This document shows positions 1 to 11,763 of a DNA stretch of 64,000 nt, in pieces; the first letter of the stretch is position 1, and each line of letters starts with the position of its first letter. The notes beneath the pieces were generated by a model that had not been told where the DNA came from, did not search any database, and worked only from the letters and a program-made list of their open reading frames with translations. The translations under genes were made by a program, and so were the position numbers. Source of the DNA: Albifimbria verrucaria (taxonomy: Eukaryota > Ascomycota > Sordariomycetes > Hypocreales > Stachybotryaceae); the NCBI GenBank assembly GCA_020081605.1, contig JAHREC010000049.1:4092001-4156000 (forward strand), written 5' to 3'.

Positions 1-2
1 AA

Positions 3-221
3 AGACTGGCGAGGGCGAAGAGGAAGCGTGGCGATGGATCGGGTGGTGGTCGACAGCGGAAGGCGACGGATGCGCAGCGCGGCGCGGCAGGTGTTGCAGA
101 TCATTTTGAGAAGCTGAGCCGAGTCGCTTTCGAGTTTCAGACCTTTGGTGCTATTGTATACACCGAATTGGCGTTGTTGGTATGCGAAAGGATGGGGATT
201 GCAGCTGTCTCGACAAGATGA
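3..221 (+). CDS. 3' end of an unidentified gene (partial)
   Basis: The third reading frame is open from the window edge to a TGA at about 219-221. It starts with a basic Lys/Arg/Gly-rich stretch and continues with a segment containing DHFEKLSR and a Phe/Ile/Leu-rich tail. Frame 1 also stays open, to a TGA near 116, so the frame is not certain. The basic, low-complexity composition suits the C-terminal tail of a nuclear or nucleolar protein, but I recognise no family. The call rests only on an open frame running in from the edge. Confidence 0.25.
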   Translation, partial: RLARAKRKRGDGSGGGRQRKATDAQRGAAGVADHFEKLSRVAFEFQTFGAIVYTELALLVCERMGIAAVSTR

Positions 222-693
222 TGTTGCAGCTTAGCAAGCAAAATGTTGGACTGTATTGATAAGATGCCAGTATCAGTGTCAATGTCATCGCTGCTCCGGC
301 CCCTCCCGAGCTTTTGCCGGGCCGGCGAGGCATCACCCCGAGGGGCCGAGGTTAAGAGCTTTTGCTTTCTGCTTTGATGTGTTGGATATATAGTCATGAC
401 AAAAAGGAAGAAAAAATATATTAAATGTATTGCGGGTGTGATATTCTCGAGCATATTTTCTTCTTGAGTTGCGGTGTTCCAGGTTTGTGGACTCTTGGTT
501 CAGTGAAAGTGTGACTTCTGTCCAAGCCTATCACTTACACCAGCGCGCATGACCAAAGTCAACATTTAAGACGGAGGAAAGACAGAACTCTTACTCAATA
601 CCATGCACTTCTATGTCATTGATACAATAAAAGTCTAGTGGAGATTTGTACATGGTCTAATTACGAATGCTTTCTCTAATACTAAACCCGCCC
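222..693. other. Intergenic, no gene seen
   Basis: This spacer separates the 3' end at the window edge from the 3' end of the minus-strand SDR gene. It is therefore a convergent 3'-3' interval. I see no conserved frame or repeat in it. Confidence 0.5.
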
Positions 694-1825
694 TTACCAA
701 GAAAACTTCTCCTTGACCAACTCCTCCGACACAGTCCATAGCTTCTCTGCTTCCTCACTAGATTCTGCCAGAGGTGTTGCTTTATCGCTGATCTGGCAGT
801 CGATCAAGTAGGAGCCCCAGTTCGCCTTGCCGTTCTTGGCCTCGAATGCACCGAGCTTTGGGTCCAGCGCGGCAACGAGTCCAGTCGCGGATCCCGCCCT
901 CAGTGTCTTGCGCTTATACAAACCCGCATCGTGCATCTTCTCGATAGTATCAACAACGCTGGGATCAAAGTCCCGGTCAAGCTCCGTGAGAATAATACCC
1001 GGGTGCGCAGACAGTGTCAGGATCCCGTACTTTTCGTACAGTCGCTTGTTGGCTCCAATGCCGAACAGCACGTTGGCAATCTTCCCTGAGTGTAACCCTC
1101 GAATGGGAGGTATGACTTGTTTTCAGGGTCTGCTGAGCCCCAGGCCTTATGGAACTCGTAAAGCGGCTGCTCAGCCTTAGGAGATCCTTGTTGACTTTTT
1201 CAAAGTTGAGATCACTCCAACGCATACCTCCCATTGTGGGCGACAGTGATGTAATGTTTACAATGCGCGTGGCGCCCTGGGATTCGACTCAGCGGCCTTT
1301 ATCAGCTTGGGCAAAATGGAGTTTGTGAAGAGAAAATGTCCAATGTGGTTCGTTGCAAACTGCATCTCGAGACCATCTTCCGTCAACGTGCGCTCAGGTA
1401 AGCCCATTACGGCAGCGCTGTTGATGAGCAGGTCAACCGTAGGAACATCCGACCAGGAGAGCAGCTCAGCAGCAGCAGCGCGGACCGACTTCTGGCTAGA
1501 GAGATCAAGTCTAAGATATCTGTAGTCGACATCTGGGTAGGACGCCTTCAGAGAGTCAATGCTTTCCTGGGCCTTGGCGGGGTTGCGGGCAGCAATTATG
1601 AGATGAGCAGGTGATTGCGAGGCCTGGAAAACGTTTAGTAGAGGGCAAAGTGAACTAATGCACGTTGGTGATGCTTACAATGGCCTCTGCTATTGTGTAG
1701 CCGATACCATTCCGGTTGACTCCAGTCACAATAGCTGTCTTGCCCCGAACTCGGTCGGCAAAGGCCTTGGTCACTTCAAGGCCCTCGGTGTCATGACCAA
1801 ATTGAGGGTAAGTTGTTGCTGTCAT
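694..1825 (-). CDS. Short-chain dehydrogenase/reductase (retinol-dehydrogenase-like), frame broken
   Basis: Classical SDR with a Rossmann fold, expected to be an NAD(P)H-dependent oxidoreductase of unknown substrate. The glycine-rich cofactor motif reads TGVNRNGIG near residue 40. Further on are the NSA motif (NNAG equivalent), the helix FATNHIGHFLFT, the strand RIVNITS with the catalytic serine, and a Tyr-x-x-x-Lys element (YTQGK after correction). A 55-bp intron lies at 1624-1678, with a TACTAAAC branch point. Three single-base losses break the second exon: near 1277-1281, near 1177 and near 1081. Each is cured by lengthening a run by one base, giving about 359 codons. The ATG at 1825 is preferred; another at 1849 adds eight residues. 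The motifs are intact, so I read this as a functional gene with base-calling errors rather than a pseudogene. Confidence 0.8.
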
Positions 1826-2616
1826 TTTTACTTGTATAAAGAGCCGCAATAAGACTCGTCTTAGATGTATGGTGTTCTATAGAATAGAGAATGGTGCTAT
1901 TACCATCCAAAGGGAGATAGATGGCTTCTCTTTTATACATCCGTCCATTTCAACCTCACGGACAATTACTACTGATACCTTGCATCACAGGCACCACAGG
2001 CGTACGATTGAGGCTGTGGCCAGACTTTGCGGCCGTAATTACATGATACGCTGGAACCCGAACATTCCAAAGACCTCCGGATTTTAGGCCAAACACTGCC
2101 GGATATACAGTATTGTAAAGCCGGATGCGTTGTAAAGCCGGGCATCTTGTAAAGCCGAGCCAGGGTCTCCCAACACCGCAGCTGATGATGTCGCTTCTGA
2201 CTTCTAATGACATTGTCCAACCAATCAGATGTTCGGGTCTTGCCTCCAACGACCTGTGGGACTCTGAACTGACCAACCAGAGATTGGATACCTAATCGAG
2301 CAAGCAGTTTGCCAATCGTGGCCCTGGGAAGCAGGTTTTGCAGTGTCTCCTCTATACAAAATAGATGTAATTGAAGAGGAAGGGCCGTTGCAAACTTGAC
2401 ATGTCATGTTAGGTCATCTTCAATTACAAATTATGCAATCCAAAGGCAAAATGCTTATATTGCTGCGTAATCCAAGAGCCAATATTTAAGCAAAATACTG
2501 AATCTAACGTTGGCCAAAATTGCGATGGCTTCATCCCATTGAGCGACGTAAATCAGGGCGAAGATGTTCCATTCAAGTACTCTATCTGACCAGACGCTTT
2601 TCAGATTAAGACTTTC
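1826..2616. other. Intergenic spacer with a 17-bp tandem repeat
   Basis: This spacer is the 5' region of the SDR gene and the 3' region of the next minus-strand gene. It contains the three-copy 17-bp repeat listed separately. I see no coding frame that resembles a protein family. Confidence 0.5.
2113..2157. repeat. Three copies of a 17-bp direct repeat (TTGTAAAGCCG core)
   Basis: The 11-mer TTGTAAAGCCG occurs at 2113-2123, 2130-2140 and 2147-2157, exactly 17 bp apart. It lies just after CAGTATTG at 2108. The arrangement resembles the terminal and subterminal motifs of hAT-type DNA transposons, but I found no matching inverted end, target-site duplication or transposase. Confidence 0.6.
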
Positions 2617-3432
2617 TTAGAACTTCGATTTGAACTTCAAGTTCTTTAAATCTTCATGTCCATAGACAGACACACGTGCACCTCGGATCTCTGGTCTTGC
2701 TAGGATTTCCTCGTAGACCGAGGAAAAGTCGGACGCCTTCATAACTCCATTCTTGATTGCCGACTCATCCGTTTCTACGCGTGTGGCTAGGTATACTTCG
2801 TTGAAACGGACATTTGTATGCTCATTCTCACGGGACGCTGCTGTGGCCATGGAGTAGAGCGGGCCTTGCGTCATGGCAGGCCCCGCGCGAGTCGCAAAGT
2901 CGCCTTGGGCGCCGGTGCAAATCGTATAGGTGCTATTGGGGTTTTTCTGCTCCAAAGGTAATGGATTGTGTCTCGGTATGCATCTGATGAGATTTAGCGC
3001 ACAAGTCCTATCGGCGGAGGTCGAAGGTCATACAAAAGTTGGATTCAAAGTTGTTTTTCATCGTAGAACGAAACGCCTCATTTGAGAGGTCTTTGAGCGG
3101 AGTCTCACTGTATTCACCGCCGGCTAATCATGATTAGAAGATAAATCAAGCATCGATATTCAACCAAAGAGCATACCACAGGTGTAGACGTGCTGAAAAG
3201 CAGGCAGCTTCCCGGCCCTGACCTGGTCAACCACGCCTTTAACGCCTGTGTCAGAAGTGATGTCCGCTTCAACGAAAGTCACTCCGTCGGATGAGCCGAG
3301 GAACTTGGTTAGCTTTTCGGCCGAGGTTTGGTTCCTAACAATTGCCAGCACATTGAGCTTAGAGCGGAGAGCAGCTCGGGCCGCAGCAACACCGATGTGT
3401 CCGGTCGAGCCAACAATTAGGACAGTTTCCAT
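2617..3432 (-). CDS. NAD(P)-binding Rossmann-fold protein (atypical SDR/NmrA-like), frame broken
   Basis: The N-terminus carries a clear dinucleotide-binding strand-turn-helix, LIVGSTGHIG, from about residue 5. It is followed by an acidic strand end (VEADIT) and a downstream segment typical of SDR-like proteins (YTICTGAQGDFAT). I infer three exons: 3177-3432, 3034-3123 and 2617-2983. Both introns are about 50 bp and have canonical ends. One base is missing near 2954-2956; lengthening the TTT run of the coding strand gives 238 codons. The usual Tyr-x-x-x-Lys pair is not evident, and the protein is short (about 237 residues). It may be a sensor-like or atypical SDR rather than a classical dehydrogenase. 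It lies head-to-tail with the SDR gene at 694-1825. Confidence 0.7.
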
Positions 3433-5541
3433 TTTAACGATTTGATGTAATGTTTAGGTCTGAAAACTGACAGAATTGATTTATTGTTGAATGAAGAAAA
3501 TTATTATTGTCGATCTTGACTTATATACTTCTGGTCTGCAGTGTAATACAACCTGTAACGGGCGAATTCATCTGTCCGGCCGTTGAGTGGAGCCCTATAC
3601 AGGAATCCCCGCCGTAATACCGAGTTGTCCGGATTCCGAGCACACATCACCAGTGCTACACAACCGCTGAGTAAGAATTAAGCACCAGGTAAGAGCACAA
3701 GAGATCCACGGAATGCCGTGGGAAAATCCTACGCTTGTATGAATACTCCATCTCAACTGTCAAGTAAATGGCACTAAATAGATAGAATAAGCATTCGATG
3801 TGTTTATGCCCTTGATCATTACTCTCAGTTTTGCGCATTGCCTTTGCCTCTAGTGCCATTGCATACGTGAATGCGTCCCTTGCATCTCATTGAGCCCGGT
3901 AATCTACAGACCCAGTAGAATCCCTTTAGTTTGGCTCATTGTGTTAAAACGTAATATATGCAAGACAGCTTGTATGATGTACAGCTCTCGTTTCAAAGTT
4001 GGCATGTGGTGGTTCATCTTTAGGCTTATGAGATCTTACATACGGTGGACAATCTCGACAATAATAAATTCTTTTAACGAACAAAATTCTTTTACTTGTT
4101 ATTACAATACACGCTAAAGATGCAATATCTACGGTAAGATCCTGTAGAAGAGCCTAATAAAAAGCATTATGATGCTCCTCAAATGTCTGTGGGATTGACA
4201 AGGAGGCCTGTTGATACAGGACTCATGCGGACAACCAGCCAGGCTAAGATGAATGTTAAAGAAAACTGAAGCCTGGGTATAGTTTCCTACTCTCAACTTA
4301 ACCGGTTCTTTTGAGATAAAGAGTTTGCTATTCACTTTCTTTGCACTAATATATTTTTTGATTCCAACATGGATCTAGCCAATATGATAGTAGCCTAGTA
4401 TAATCGCAATGGTCTGCGTCTACACTGGCCCGCAGGAAGTAGAGATTTATGGTCGAATGAATAACGTGGCAACCCTATTTTCTATATCTCTTGTGCAATT
4501 AGAATGCTTCAACCTGTCCTTATTTAACAAGACGGGTGCAGTCACAATCACCACATGCCATCTAAGATGCTCTGATTATAGAATGTTAATTCATACATTA
4601 AATAAGCATATAAAGCGTTAAAAACAATGTCTGTACCCTAGGGTATTCTAGCCTATGTGAGATTGAAATTGCATATTGTAAGCTGAAAATAAGCATCCTT
4701 CTCAGTACGATTCAGGCTGAAGCGGCTAGGACTTGTTGAAGAAGGAAGGCGTAGTGTTTGCACAGCCGTAGTGGTGGGTTCCGGTTGATTTGGGACAGCA
4801 ACCTCGGACTTTGTTCAAGAGGGACAAGTAAAACCAGCGTAACGTTAGAGATGATATAATGGTGGGTTTTGCTAGCGCTCGGACAATAACCTCGGACTTT
4901 TCGGTGCATTATTGCAGCAATGGAACTCCGCACTCCTTCAGTGTCAGCAGCCCGAGAGGAGACGAGCCATTGTGGATAAATAACGTTAACCTGGCCATGC
5001 AGTATGGCCCAGCCAAGGTTTTAAAGCAAGAAGAGTTCTGCTTTGGATCTACATGCAAGGAGAGCCCATGTTTAACTTGTAATCGATTTCGGAATATACA
5101 AATAGTCGTGTTCACAAGCACCGAGATAAAATCTGTGGAAAGTTCCATCAATGTCTGTTGTATCTTACCACTGGGTTAGCATTTACCCTCTAGAACAGTA
5201 GGTGGTACTGCACCCTGGCCGGATATATGCTGCCTAAACCCCGATATCACCCTGGCATCTTATTGCATTAGATACTATAATGCTAAACGCCTTCACGCGT
5301 ATCCATGAACAGCGTTCTACAGTTAGATGGAATGCCGATTGTTGGATGTGGGGAAGGCGGCGGGATTGGCTATTTGATATGTTAGGGACATTCGTATTAT
5401 CCGTACATGAGGACGCGCAATTTTAGGTGGGTGATGTTGTTACTTTACGAACTGGAGTATACGTCAACAATTTTAGATCGCCTTGCTTCTTTCTCCCCAA
5501 GCCTGTAAATATCTATTCTAGTCCATAATTTGGTTCCGATA
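3433..5541. other. AT-rich intergenic region, no gene seen
   Basis: About 2.1 kb separates the divergently transcribed NmrA-like and subtilase genes. It is visibly richer in A/T than its surroundings and has only short open frames. Two imperfect copies of a roughly 43-bp segment ending in AACCTCGGACTTT lie at 4771-4813 and 4859-4901, about 88 bp apart. It could include decayed repeat DNA, but I cannot identify an element. Confidence 0.5.
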
Positions 5542-8398
5542 ATGACTTGTTTTATCATATTCCTGTCGCTGCTCTTGGCGATCACGAAGGTCTTTGCCAA
5601 TGAAGATCTTCCGACAGATAGAGTGTCAGTCAATGACAAAGGCATTCGAACGATCCCAGGCGCATACATATTCGAATTCGAGGGCAGAGAAGTGAGCATC
5701 ATTTCCACTATTAGGACAAATGAGTTAATGACATCCATTTCAGGACTCTTCCGAGTTTTACGCGCTGCTTGAGACCGTGGGCGCTACCCATATGAAGCTC
5801 AATTACAAACTCTTCAACGGAGTCTCAGTACGACTTGATGATGCAAACTTGGACAAGAGTGAGGCTAGTGTTGCAAATTTGATATAGATATCAACGGTCA
5901 AGAACATGTGGCCTGTACAGGTCGCAGAAGCTGCCAGTATCAATGATTTCCAGCATGCAACAAACAAGCTACGTGCTCCGTCTTCTCTTCCCGAGAATCT
6001 TTTGCCGCTGAAAGGCGCTCAAAGGAAAGCAAGCCTTTTACTAGGCATGCTTTAAATACTACGAACCAACCTTATTCTCCTCATGTCATGATTCAAGTTG
6101 ACAAACTGCATAGTGAGGGCCTGCGTGGTAAGGGCACGCGTATTGCCGTAATAAGCAGTGGTGTGAGTATAACCGACTATTCTTGTACCGTTTTTCTGCA
6201 CGAATCGAATCATGTGAGCCATCTAACGGTATCCAATAGATTGACTATACCCACCCTGCACTCGGGGGCTGTTTCGGAGACGGCTGTGTGGTTGGCTTTG
6301 GCACTGATTTCGTTGGTGATGACTACAACGGGTTGAACGCGCCTGTACCTGATTCTGACCCACAAGATTGCTACGGTGAAGGTACAGCCGTCGCAGGCAT
6401 TATAGCAGCTCAGGAGAATGAGCTGGGCTTCTTAGAGTCGCACCTGAAGCTACCATAGGCAGTTATCGGATTGCTGGATGTCAAGGAACATATACGACCG
6501 ACGTCCTAATTGCTGCCCTCTATCAAGCTTACGATGACGACGCGGATATTATCATGGCGTCTCCAATGCCGAATGGTGGCTGGAGCGGAGATCCCGTAAG
6601 TGTTGCGGTGGAGCGCATTGTTAAGAATGGTGTACCATGTATCGGTGGCATCGGGGATCGTGGTACCGACGGCCCTTTGCTGTCAGTAAAGTTGCCAGCG
6701 GCAAAGGAGCTTTTGCTGTGACATCTCACGACCTCATCAATAAGCCTTGGATAATGAATCGAGCAGAAGCCGTTGTCGACAATGGGGAGCTACAAGTTTT
6801 TGGCAGCGCATATAGCCTTCCTGAGGCTTGGAATGACACTGCATTGCCCATTTGGGCACCATATGGCGAAACTGGAGAGCCAGTTGGCTGTGAGTCTTAC
6901 CCTCAAGATATACCAGATCTGAACAAGTACATAGTTCTTCTACGGGAAGGGTATTGCAGTGTCGCGGAGAAAGTGGGAATAGCTGTCGCCGCTGGTGCCC
7001 GCTATGTTTTGATGTATACTCCCAATCAGGATCTCTGGGGTTATAATTTATCAGGGGTCAAAGGCCTGTTGGCTTTTGGCTTGCTGTCCACTGTTACCGG
7101 GAAGCGCTCCTGTCTTACATACAAGCGGGATCTCAAGTTTTGGTCACTATCTTGCCAGGCACTAATGGTCCAAAGGTCTTGGAGCATACCGAAAATCTGC
7201 TTAGTCCTGGTACCGTTACCTGGTCAAGCGCTTGGGGCCCAACATTCGATTTGGAACATCTCACCCAATTTGGGGCTCCAGGCAGTGGAATAGTGAGTCT
7301 AGTCCCATTGGCTAAAGGATCTGGACTATATAATTCTTTCGATGGGACGGCTATGGCATCTGCTTTCGTCGCGGGGTTGTGGCTCTGGTTGCAGAGGCTC
7401 GTGGGACGTTCGAACCTGGGCTGATCAGGAGCCTTCTTACCTCCACCGCAAACCCGCAGTTAGATAACGACGACTTCGATCAATACTTCTTGGATTTCCT
7501 GAGCCCCACCCCGCTCCAAGGGGTGGTTTGATCCAGGCTTATGATGCAGCCTTCAGCACTACTCTCTTGCAACCAGCCGGCCTGTCGTTTAATGATACAG
7601 ACCATTTCATATCCTCAAGGAACTTCATAATTACCAACCTAGGCAAAGATGAAATCAGCTACAAGATAAAGTATATCACGTCCGCTAGTTTTTATAGTCT
7701 TAGCTTGGATGCTATTACACGCACTTTCACTCCGTTGGAATTTATCGAGCCCTCTGCCAAGCTCTCCTTTAGTCAGGACGAAGTCACTATTGGCGCCGGT
7801 GAGTCGGCCATCATTCAGGTTAGTCCTACTCCACCTGATGGCCTCAATGCCTCCCGTATCCCCATCTGGTCAGGCTGGATTACAGTCAATGGTACCGACG
7901 AGACGTCACTATCTCTGCCATATCAAGGGATGGTGGGCTCGTTTCGCGACAAGTATGTCCAGCTCAATAACAGCGTTCATCTTCTGCCCCTGGGGTTTTG
8001 AGCAAATCTCGGAGAATTATACATTCATCTTACCGCATCCTGGAAGTCCCAATGCCGGCGTAGGGAGCATTTCGTCGGTCGTAGCACGAGCCAATTTTGG
8101 TAGTCGTCTGATGCACATCGATGTAGTGCCTTTGACGACTTGTACTCCGGAATGGACAACCGAGATTCGCGGTGAGAAAAGTATAGGAGAAATTACAGGA
8201 GGGCCATTCCGCTGGCTATCATACGGAGACAATTATTTCAAATGGAATGGTAGATTGAACAATGGCAAATACTGGCCAGAGGGTAGGTACAAGCTCATTT
8301 TCTGGGCGTTGCATATCTTTGGCGATGAATCAAGAAAAGATGACTGGGATGTGAGTGAGTCGCCACCGTTTTACATTAAATACGAAGAAGAGGAATAA
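5542..8398 (+). CDS. Secreted subtilase-family (S8) protein lacking the catalytic triad; frame-disrupted
   Basis: An N-terminal signal peptide (hydrophobic FIIFLSLLLAIT, then VFANED) leads into a pro-region and an S8 peptidase fold of the Vpr/minor extracellular protease type. A C-terminal beta-rich domain of about 300 residues follows. Introns are at 5692-5743 and 6163-6239. The three catalytic positions are all changed. The Asp motif reads VISSGID (Ser at 6154-6156). The His motif reads GEGTAVAG (Glu at 6378-6380). The Ser motif reads GTAMAS (Ala at 7350-7352). The oxyanion Asn motif reads GIGDRGTDG (Asp at 6656-6658). Six single-base losses lie in homopolymers near 6036, 6435, 6673, 7099, 7373 and 7520, with another break near 7992. 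Correction gives about 911 codons. An in-frame TAG at 5885-5887 is not cured this way. It is either a pseudoprotease or a decaying gene. Confidence 0.8.
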
Positions 8399-9426
8399 AT
8401 GCTACAAAGCTGTTTTGATGCGTTGAGGACAAGTTAGGGGTGAAAACTGCCTCCTAGTCGAGGCATCAATATCCGAGGGAGGGTGCGAGAACTCGGGGAC
8501 ATATATGTAATTGTTTCATTTGATATGGCGACTGAGGCAAAAGACACAGAACCTATAGCAACACACTCCGAGTAGGGCCAGAATAAAAGCCCTATGAGAA
8601 TGCGACAAGTTGTTAAAGGTGTCTCGTAACCAGACTTTACCGCTGTTTTGAGCATTTGTCATTTCGCATGTTCAACTGAACCTGGTAGTTATGGGCTATG
8701 GCAAGCAGGCTTATGTCTCATCTTGCTGGATAAATGGTGGCGAAGGCTTTCTCATATGTTTTGTAGAGGACTGTAAAGCGTGAGACCAAGCTCATGGGCT
8801 GCGGCCCCATCTAGATAACTTTGACGATATATGTTCCTCAGGACCCCTGACGTTCACCCGGCTAATAATTGATTTTCTCTAGGGTCCGTTCATGTGGACC
8901 AGGAGCAAACCCGCCGGCGCTATTGAATTCCAACGTGGGTCCCTCCCAGTTCGTCGTAAGCTGCACAGAGCGCAGCTGAATTCTAGATCCGGGCACAGCT
9001 GAAAGTTGCCATGGGAAGCGAGTCGCCGCTATTAACGGGGCCCCCAGATGGAAATTGCCAAACTGCAAGACTTGCTTAACAAGACCTTGGCTAATTTGCT
9101 TAACAGGACTTGGCTAGCCGGCTAGCACGCCGATGGCCCGAGTTTAGCGCCTGAGTTCGCTGGGGCTCTCCCATGTCTTTCCGAGCAGATGGTTGCTGCA
9201 ATCGAACTAGAAGCAGCATGAGCAGGGGTTTGGGAGCAAATGGAGGCACGAGACGGCGAAAGTGAAGCTCAACCCTGACTTTTATCAAGAAGCATCGTCA
9301 GATCCGCTGGGCTGAGGACGAGGGGCTCTGTTTGTTTAAAATGAGCCGCCCTCGCATCAAGTTGTCTTGAAGGCCAAGGCTCTTTGTCCTCACCCTCGTC
9401 GCTCTTTTAAGTCTTCCGTCGCTCCC
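8399..9426. other. Intergenic; promoter side of the Thr-rich gene
   Basis: No gene is seen. At 9072-9117 a segment of about 20 bp containing TTGCTTAACA and TTGGCTA occurs twice. It is followed at once by the perfect 14-bp palindrome GCTAGCCGGCTAGC at 9113-9126. These sit about 300 bp upstream of the start of the secreted Thr-rich protein and could be regulator sites; this is inference. Confidence 0.45.
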
Positions 9427-10808
9427 ATGAAGCAGTCACTCGTTTTATTGCCGGGCTTTGCCTGGCTTGCTGCAGCCTCTTGCTGCAGAGTCAACACGTG
9501 CTTGCGAGGTATGACCACGAAACAACGAGAAGCCATGATTGGATCATAAAGAAAGTAACCTAACAACTCTATCATAGAAATCGCTGCTGAGGATGTAGTG
9601 GGCCGAAACGGTGTGGAGGATTGCTCCTCTTACCTCGCTGTTACGGTCACTCCAAGCACGCAGTAAGTGACGGGCCCGCCTATCACGACTGATTATTAGC
9701 CTTTAATGTACGTTTACTAAATGATATATAGTACCGTATACGAGACCGTTAGCACCGTCTTGGTAGACGCTACCACGAAGGTCGATACTCAGCTTCTCAC
9801 TGTTAGCGAGAGCACGACCGCCGAGACCAAGACTGTCTACTTTACCGTCAAGGCCTCTACGACGGTAGCAACCGAGACTCAGCTTGTCACTGCCTTCGAG
9901 ACTGTCGTCGCCGCCACGGAGACGCAACTCACCACCGTCACCACCACCAAGGCCGAGGCGGTTGGACTTAAGATCCGACAGGATAAGGGCCAGTTCCCGG
10001 AGTATGCTACTTCGGCCTGCAAGGACTTTGCCGATTACTCGGCAGCGTGCGGCTGCGCGGGCGTCAAGGCAACCACTATTACAGCCCCACGCCATCCACC
10101 ACTGTCTCAGTGACGGAGACCGTACGCGTTCAGTCTACTGCTCTCTCTACTGCCGCCGCAACTGAGACTGTCACGATCTACCTGACCGAGACTGTCTCTC
10201 AGCCTACGACCGATGTTGAGCTCCTCACCGCCACCGTGGAAGCCACTACAACGGAGACATCCTCCGTCACCACTACTGTCTCCGCCACCGTCACACAGAC
10301 TGTATCTACCTGCCTGAAGGGAGCCGCCTTGGGACCTTTCAAGGCCAGCATCACGGAGGTTAACAGCAACACCTATTTCATGTACGCGAATCTTCTTAAC
10401 GGCCTGACTGGAGGATTCAACTGGCAGGTTGGATCTACCTCCACGGCGAGCAGCATCCAGAACAGGTACATTTGGTCACTCGACGAACAGGGCCGCCTTT
10501 ACCTGGCCAACAACGTTCCTCCGTACAACTACAACTACTACGCTTACATGTCAACCTACTCGTCGGGCAGCAACTGGCCCCAGATAGGCACCCAGCAATC
10601 GGTCGCGGCACAGATAGCGAATGGCGCATCCATCACCTACCTCACAGGCTGCGTCGATTCCGTCACTGGCGAATTGACTCTCAATGCCGGAGGAAGAACG
10701 CATATCCTGTGGTGTGGAGCGCAGATGTGGATGTCGTACAGCAAGGGTGAGGATATCAACCGTGGCACCTGCATTGAGGTGCACCCACACGTGGCAAAGC
10801 CAAACTAA
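9427..10808 (+). CDS. Secreted Thr/Ser-rich mucin-like cell-surface protein
   Basis: About 414 residues. The start has a signal peptide (KQSLVLLPGFAWLAAASC). The central part is made of Thr/Val/Glu-rich units of the style ETVSTV, VTETV and TETQLTT in two blocks. A Cys-containing segment (CKDFADYSAACGCAG) lies between them. A globular C-terminal part follows from about residue 235, rich in Tyr, Asn and Trp, with cysteines in YLTGCVDS, LWCGAQ and GTCIE. Exons are 9427-9508, 9578-9662 and 9732-10808, with canonical splice sites. One C is missing from the CCCC run at 10085-10088; restoring it joins the two halves. The Thr-rich stretches would be O-mannosylated, and the protein is likely secreted or wall-associated. 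I recognise no named family for the C-terminal domain, and I see no clear GPI signal. Confidence 0.75.
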
Positions 10809-11763
10809 TTGGCTCATCAAATGCCGTAATACGTTGGTCTACATAGATGTAAATACTGCGCAAGCAAGTCCTAATGTATGACTATCCCACTTTGGTTACT
10901 TTGGTGTACTGTAGACGTGCAGGTCAAAGCCAGGCACTGCCAATCTCATAAGATCACCATGAATGTGAAGACCGAAAGCTCTCGGCAGACAGGGGTTATT
11001 AGTGCAAACGGTCTTCTAGGCTCGCCTATCCGCAAGGATTAACACGGCAGCCTATGTTTTCAAGGGTTGCATTTAGCACGAGTCGGGTGTTATGGAAATG
11101 CCCCGTGTTTGGCTCGGATTCGCGACAATAGCTGCATTGCAACGCTATGGGTGATATTAGGCCTCAGCACCATGTTTATCATTTGCAGAGCTTACGTGCT
11201 ATGGAAATTCCCAGTCTCCATACACTGGAGCCGAGGAGACCATATTCAAACAAGGCATGGAACAACACTGTGCGTAAATGTTGGGTGAGGAGTTTGGTCG
11301 TAACCTGCTTGTTGCTGTGTAGCAGCCCACGGTGTGACTAATTGGACCGCTCAAGTAGTTTTTCTGCCAACCTCTAATAAAAACGGTAGTTTTTGCAACG
11401 ATTCTGTATGACTCTGCAGGATATTTTGGACTTCACAGGACTTGAAACTCTGAATAATAGTCACCGTTGGTTATCTCATCGTGTTCCGAGGGTGGCTCGT
11501 GTCACATTGGGTGCTGGAGCCAGCCTGAACCGAGAATAGATGAATACGATACACAGCAAAAGTTTTCTATTTGCCAGGCGGTATTTCATCAAAAACTACC
11601 TTGAAGTGCTCGCGGCATTAAAGAAGCACAAACCCCTGAGCGCGACTAAACTGGAGATGAGTATAGTGATAATTCAGATCGCTTGCGTCTAAGATCTGGG
11701 AGCAGTCAAATGGTCATTTTGAGCGACTAGATTCTACCAAGCTCCCATCCCAGCTTTACCAGC
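10809..11763. other. Intergenic, no gene seen
   Basis: This is a convergent spacer between the 3' ends of the Thr-rich protein gene and the minus-strand membrane protein gene. Only short, unconvincing open frames occur. Confidence 0.5.

Noticed and set aside
694..1825. SDR as a pseudogene
   Set aside because: All three frame breaks are homopolymer losses, and the same type of break occurs in clearly essential-type genes in the window.
3433..5541. RIP-mutated transposon
   Set aside because: AT-richness alone is not evidence; no reverse transcriptase or transposase motif and no long repeat was seen.
9703..10095. 130-codon minus-strand frame inside the Thr-rich gene
   Set aside because: It is the antisense shadow of the repetitive coding sequence; the plus strand has a signal peptide and clean splice sites.
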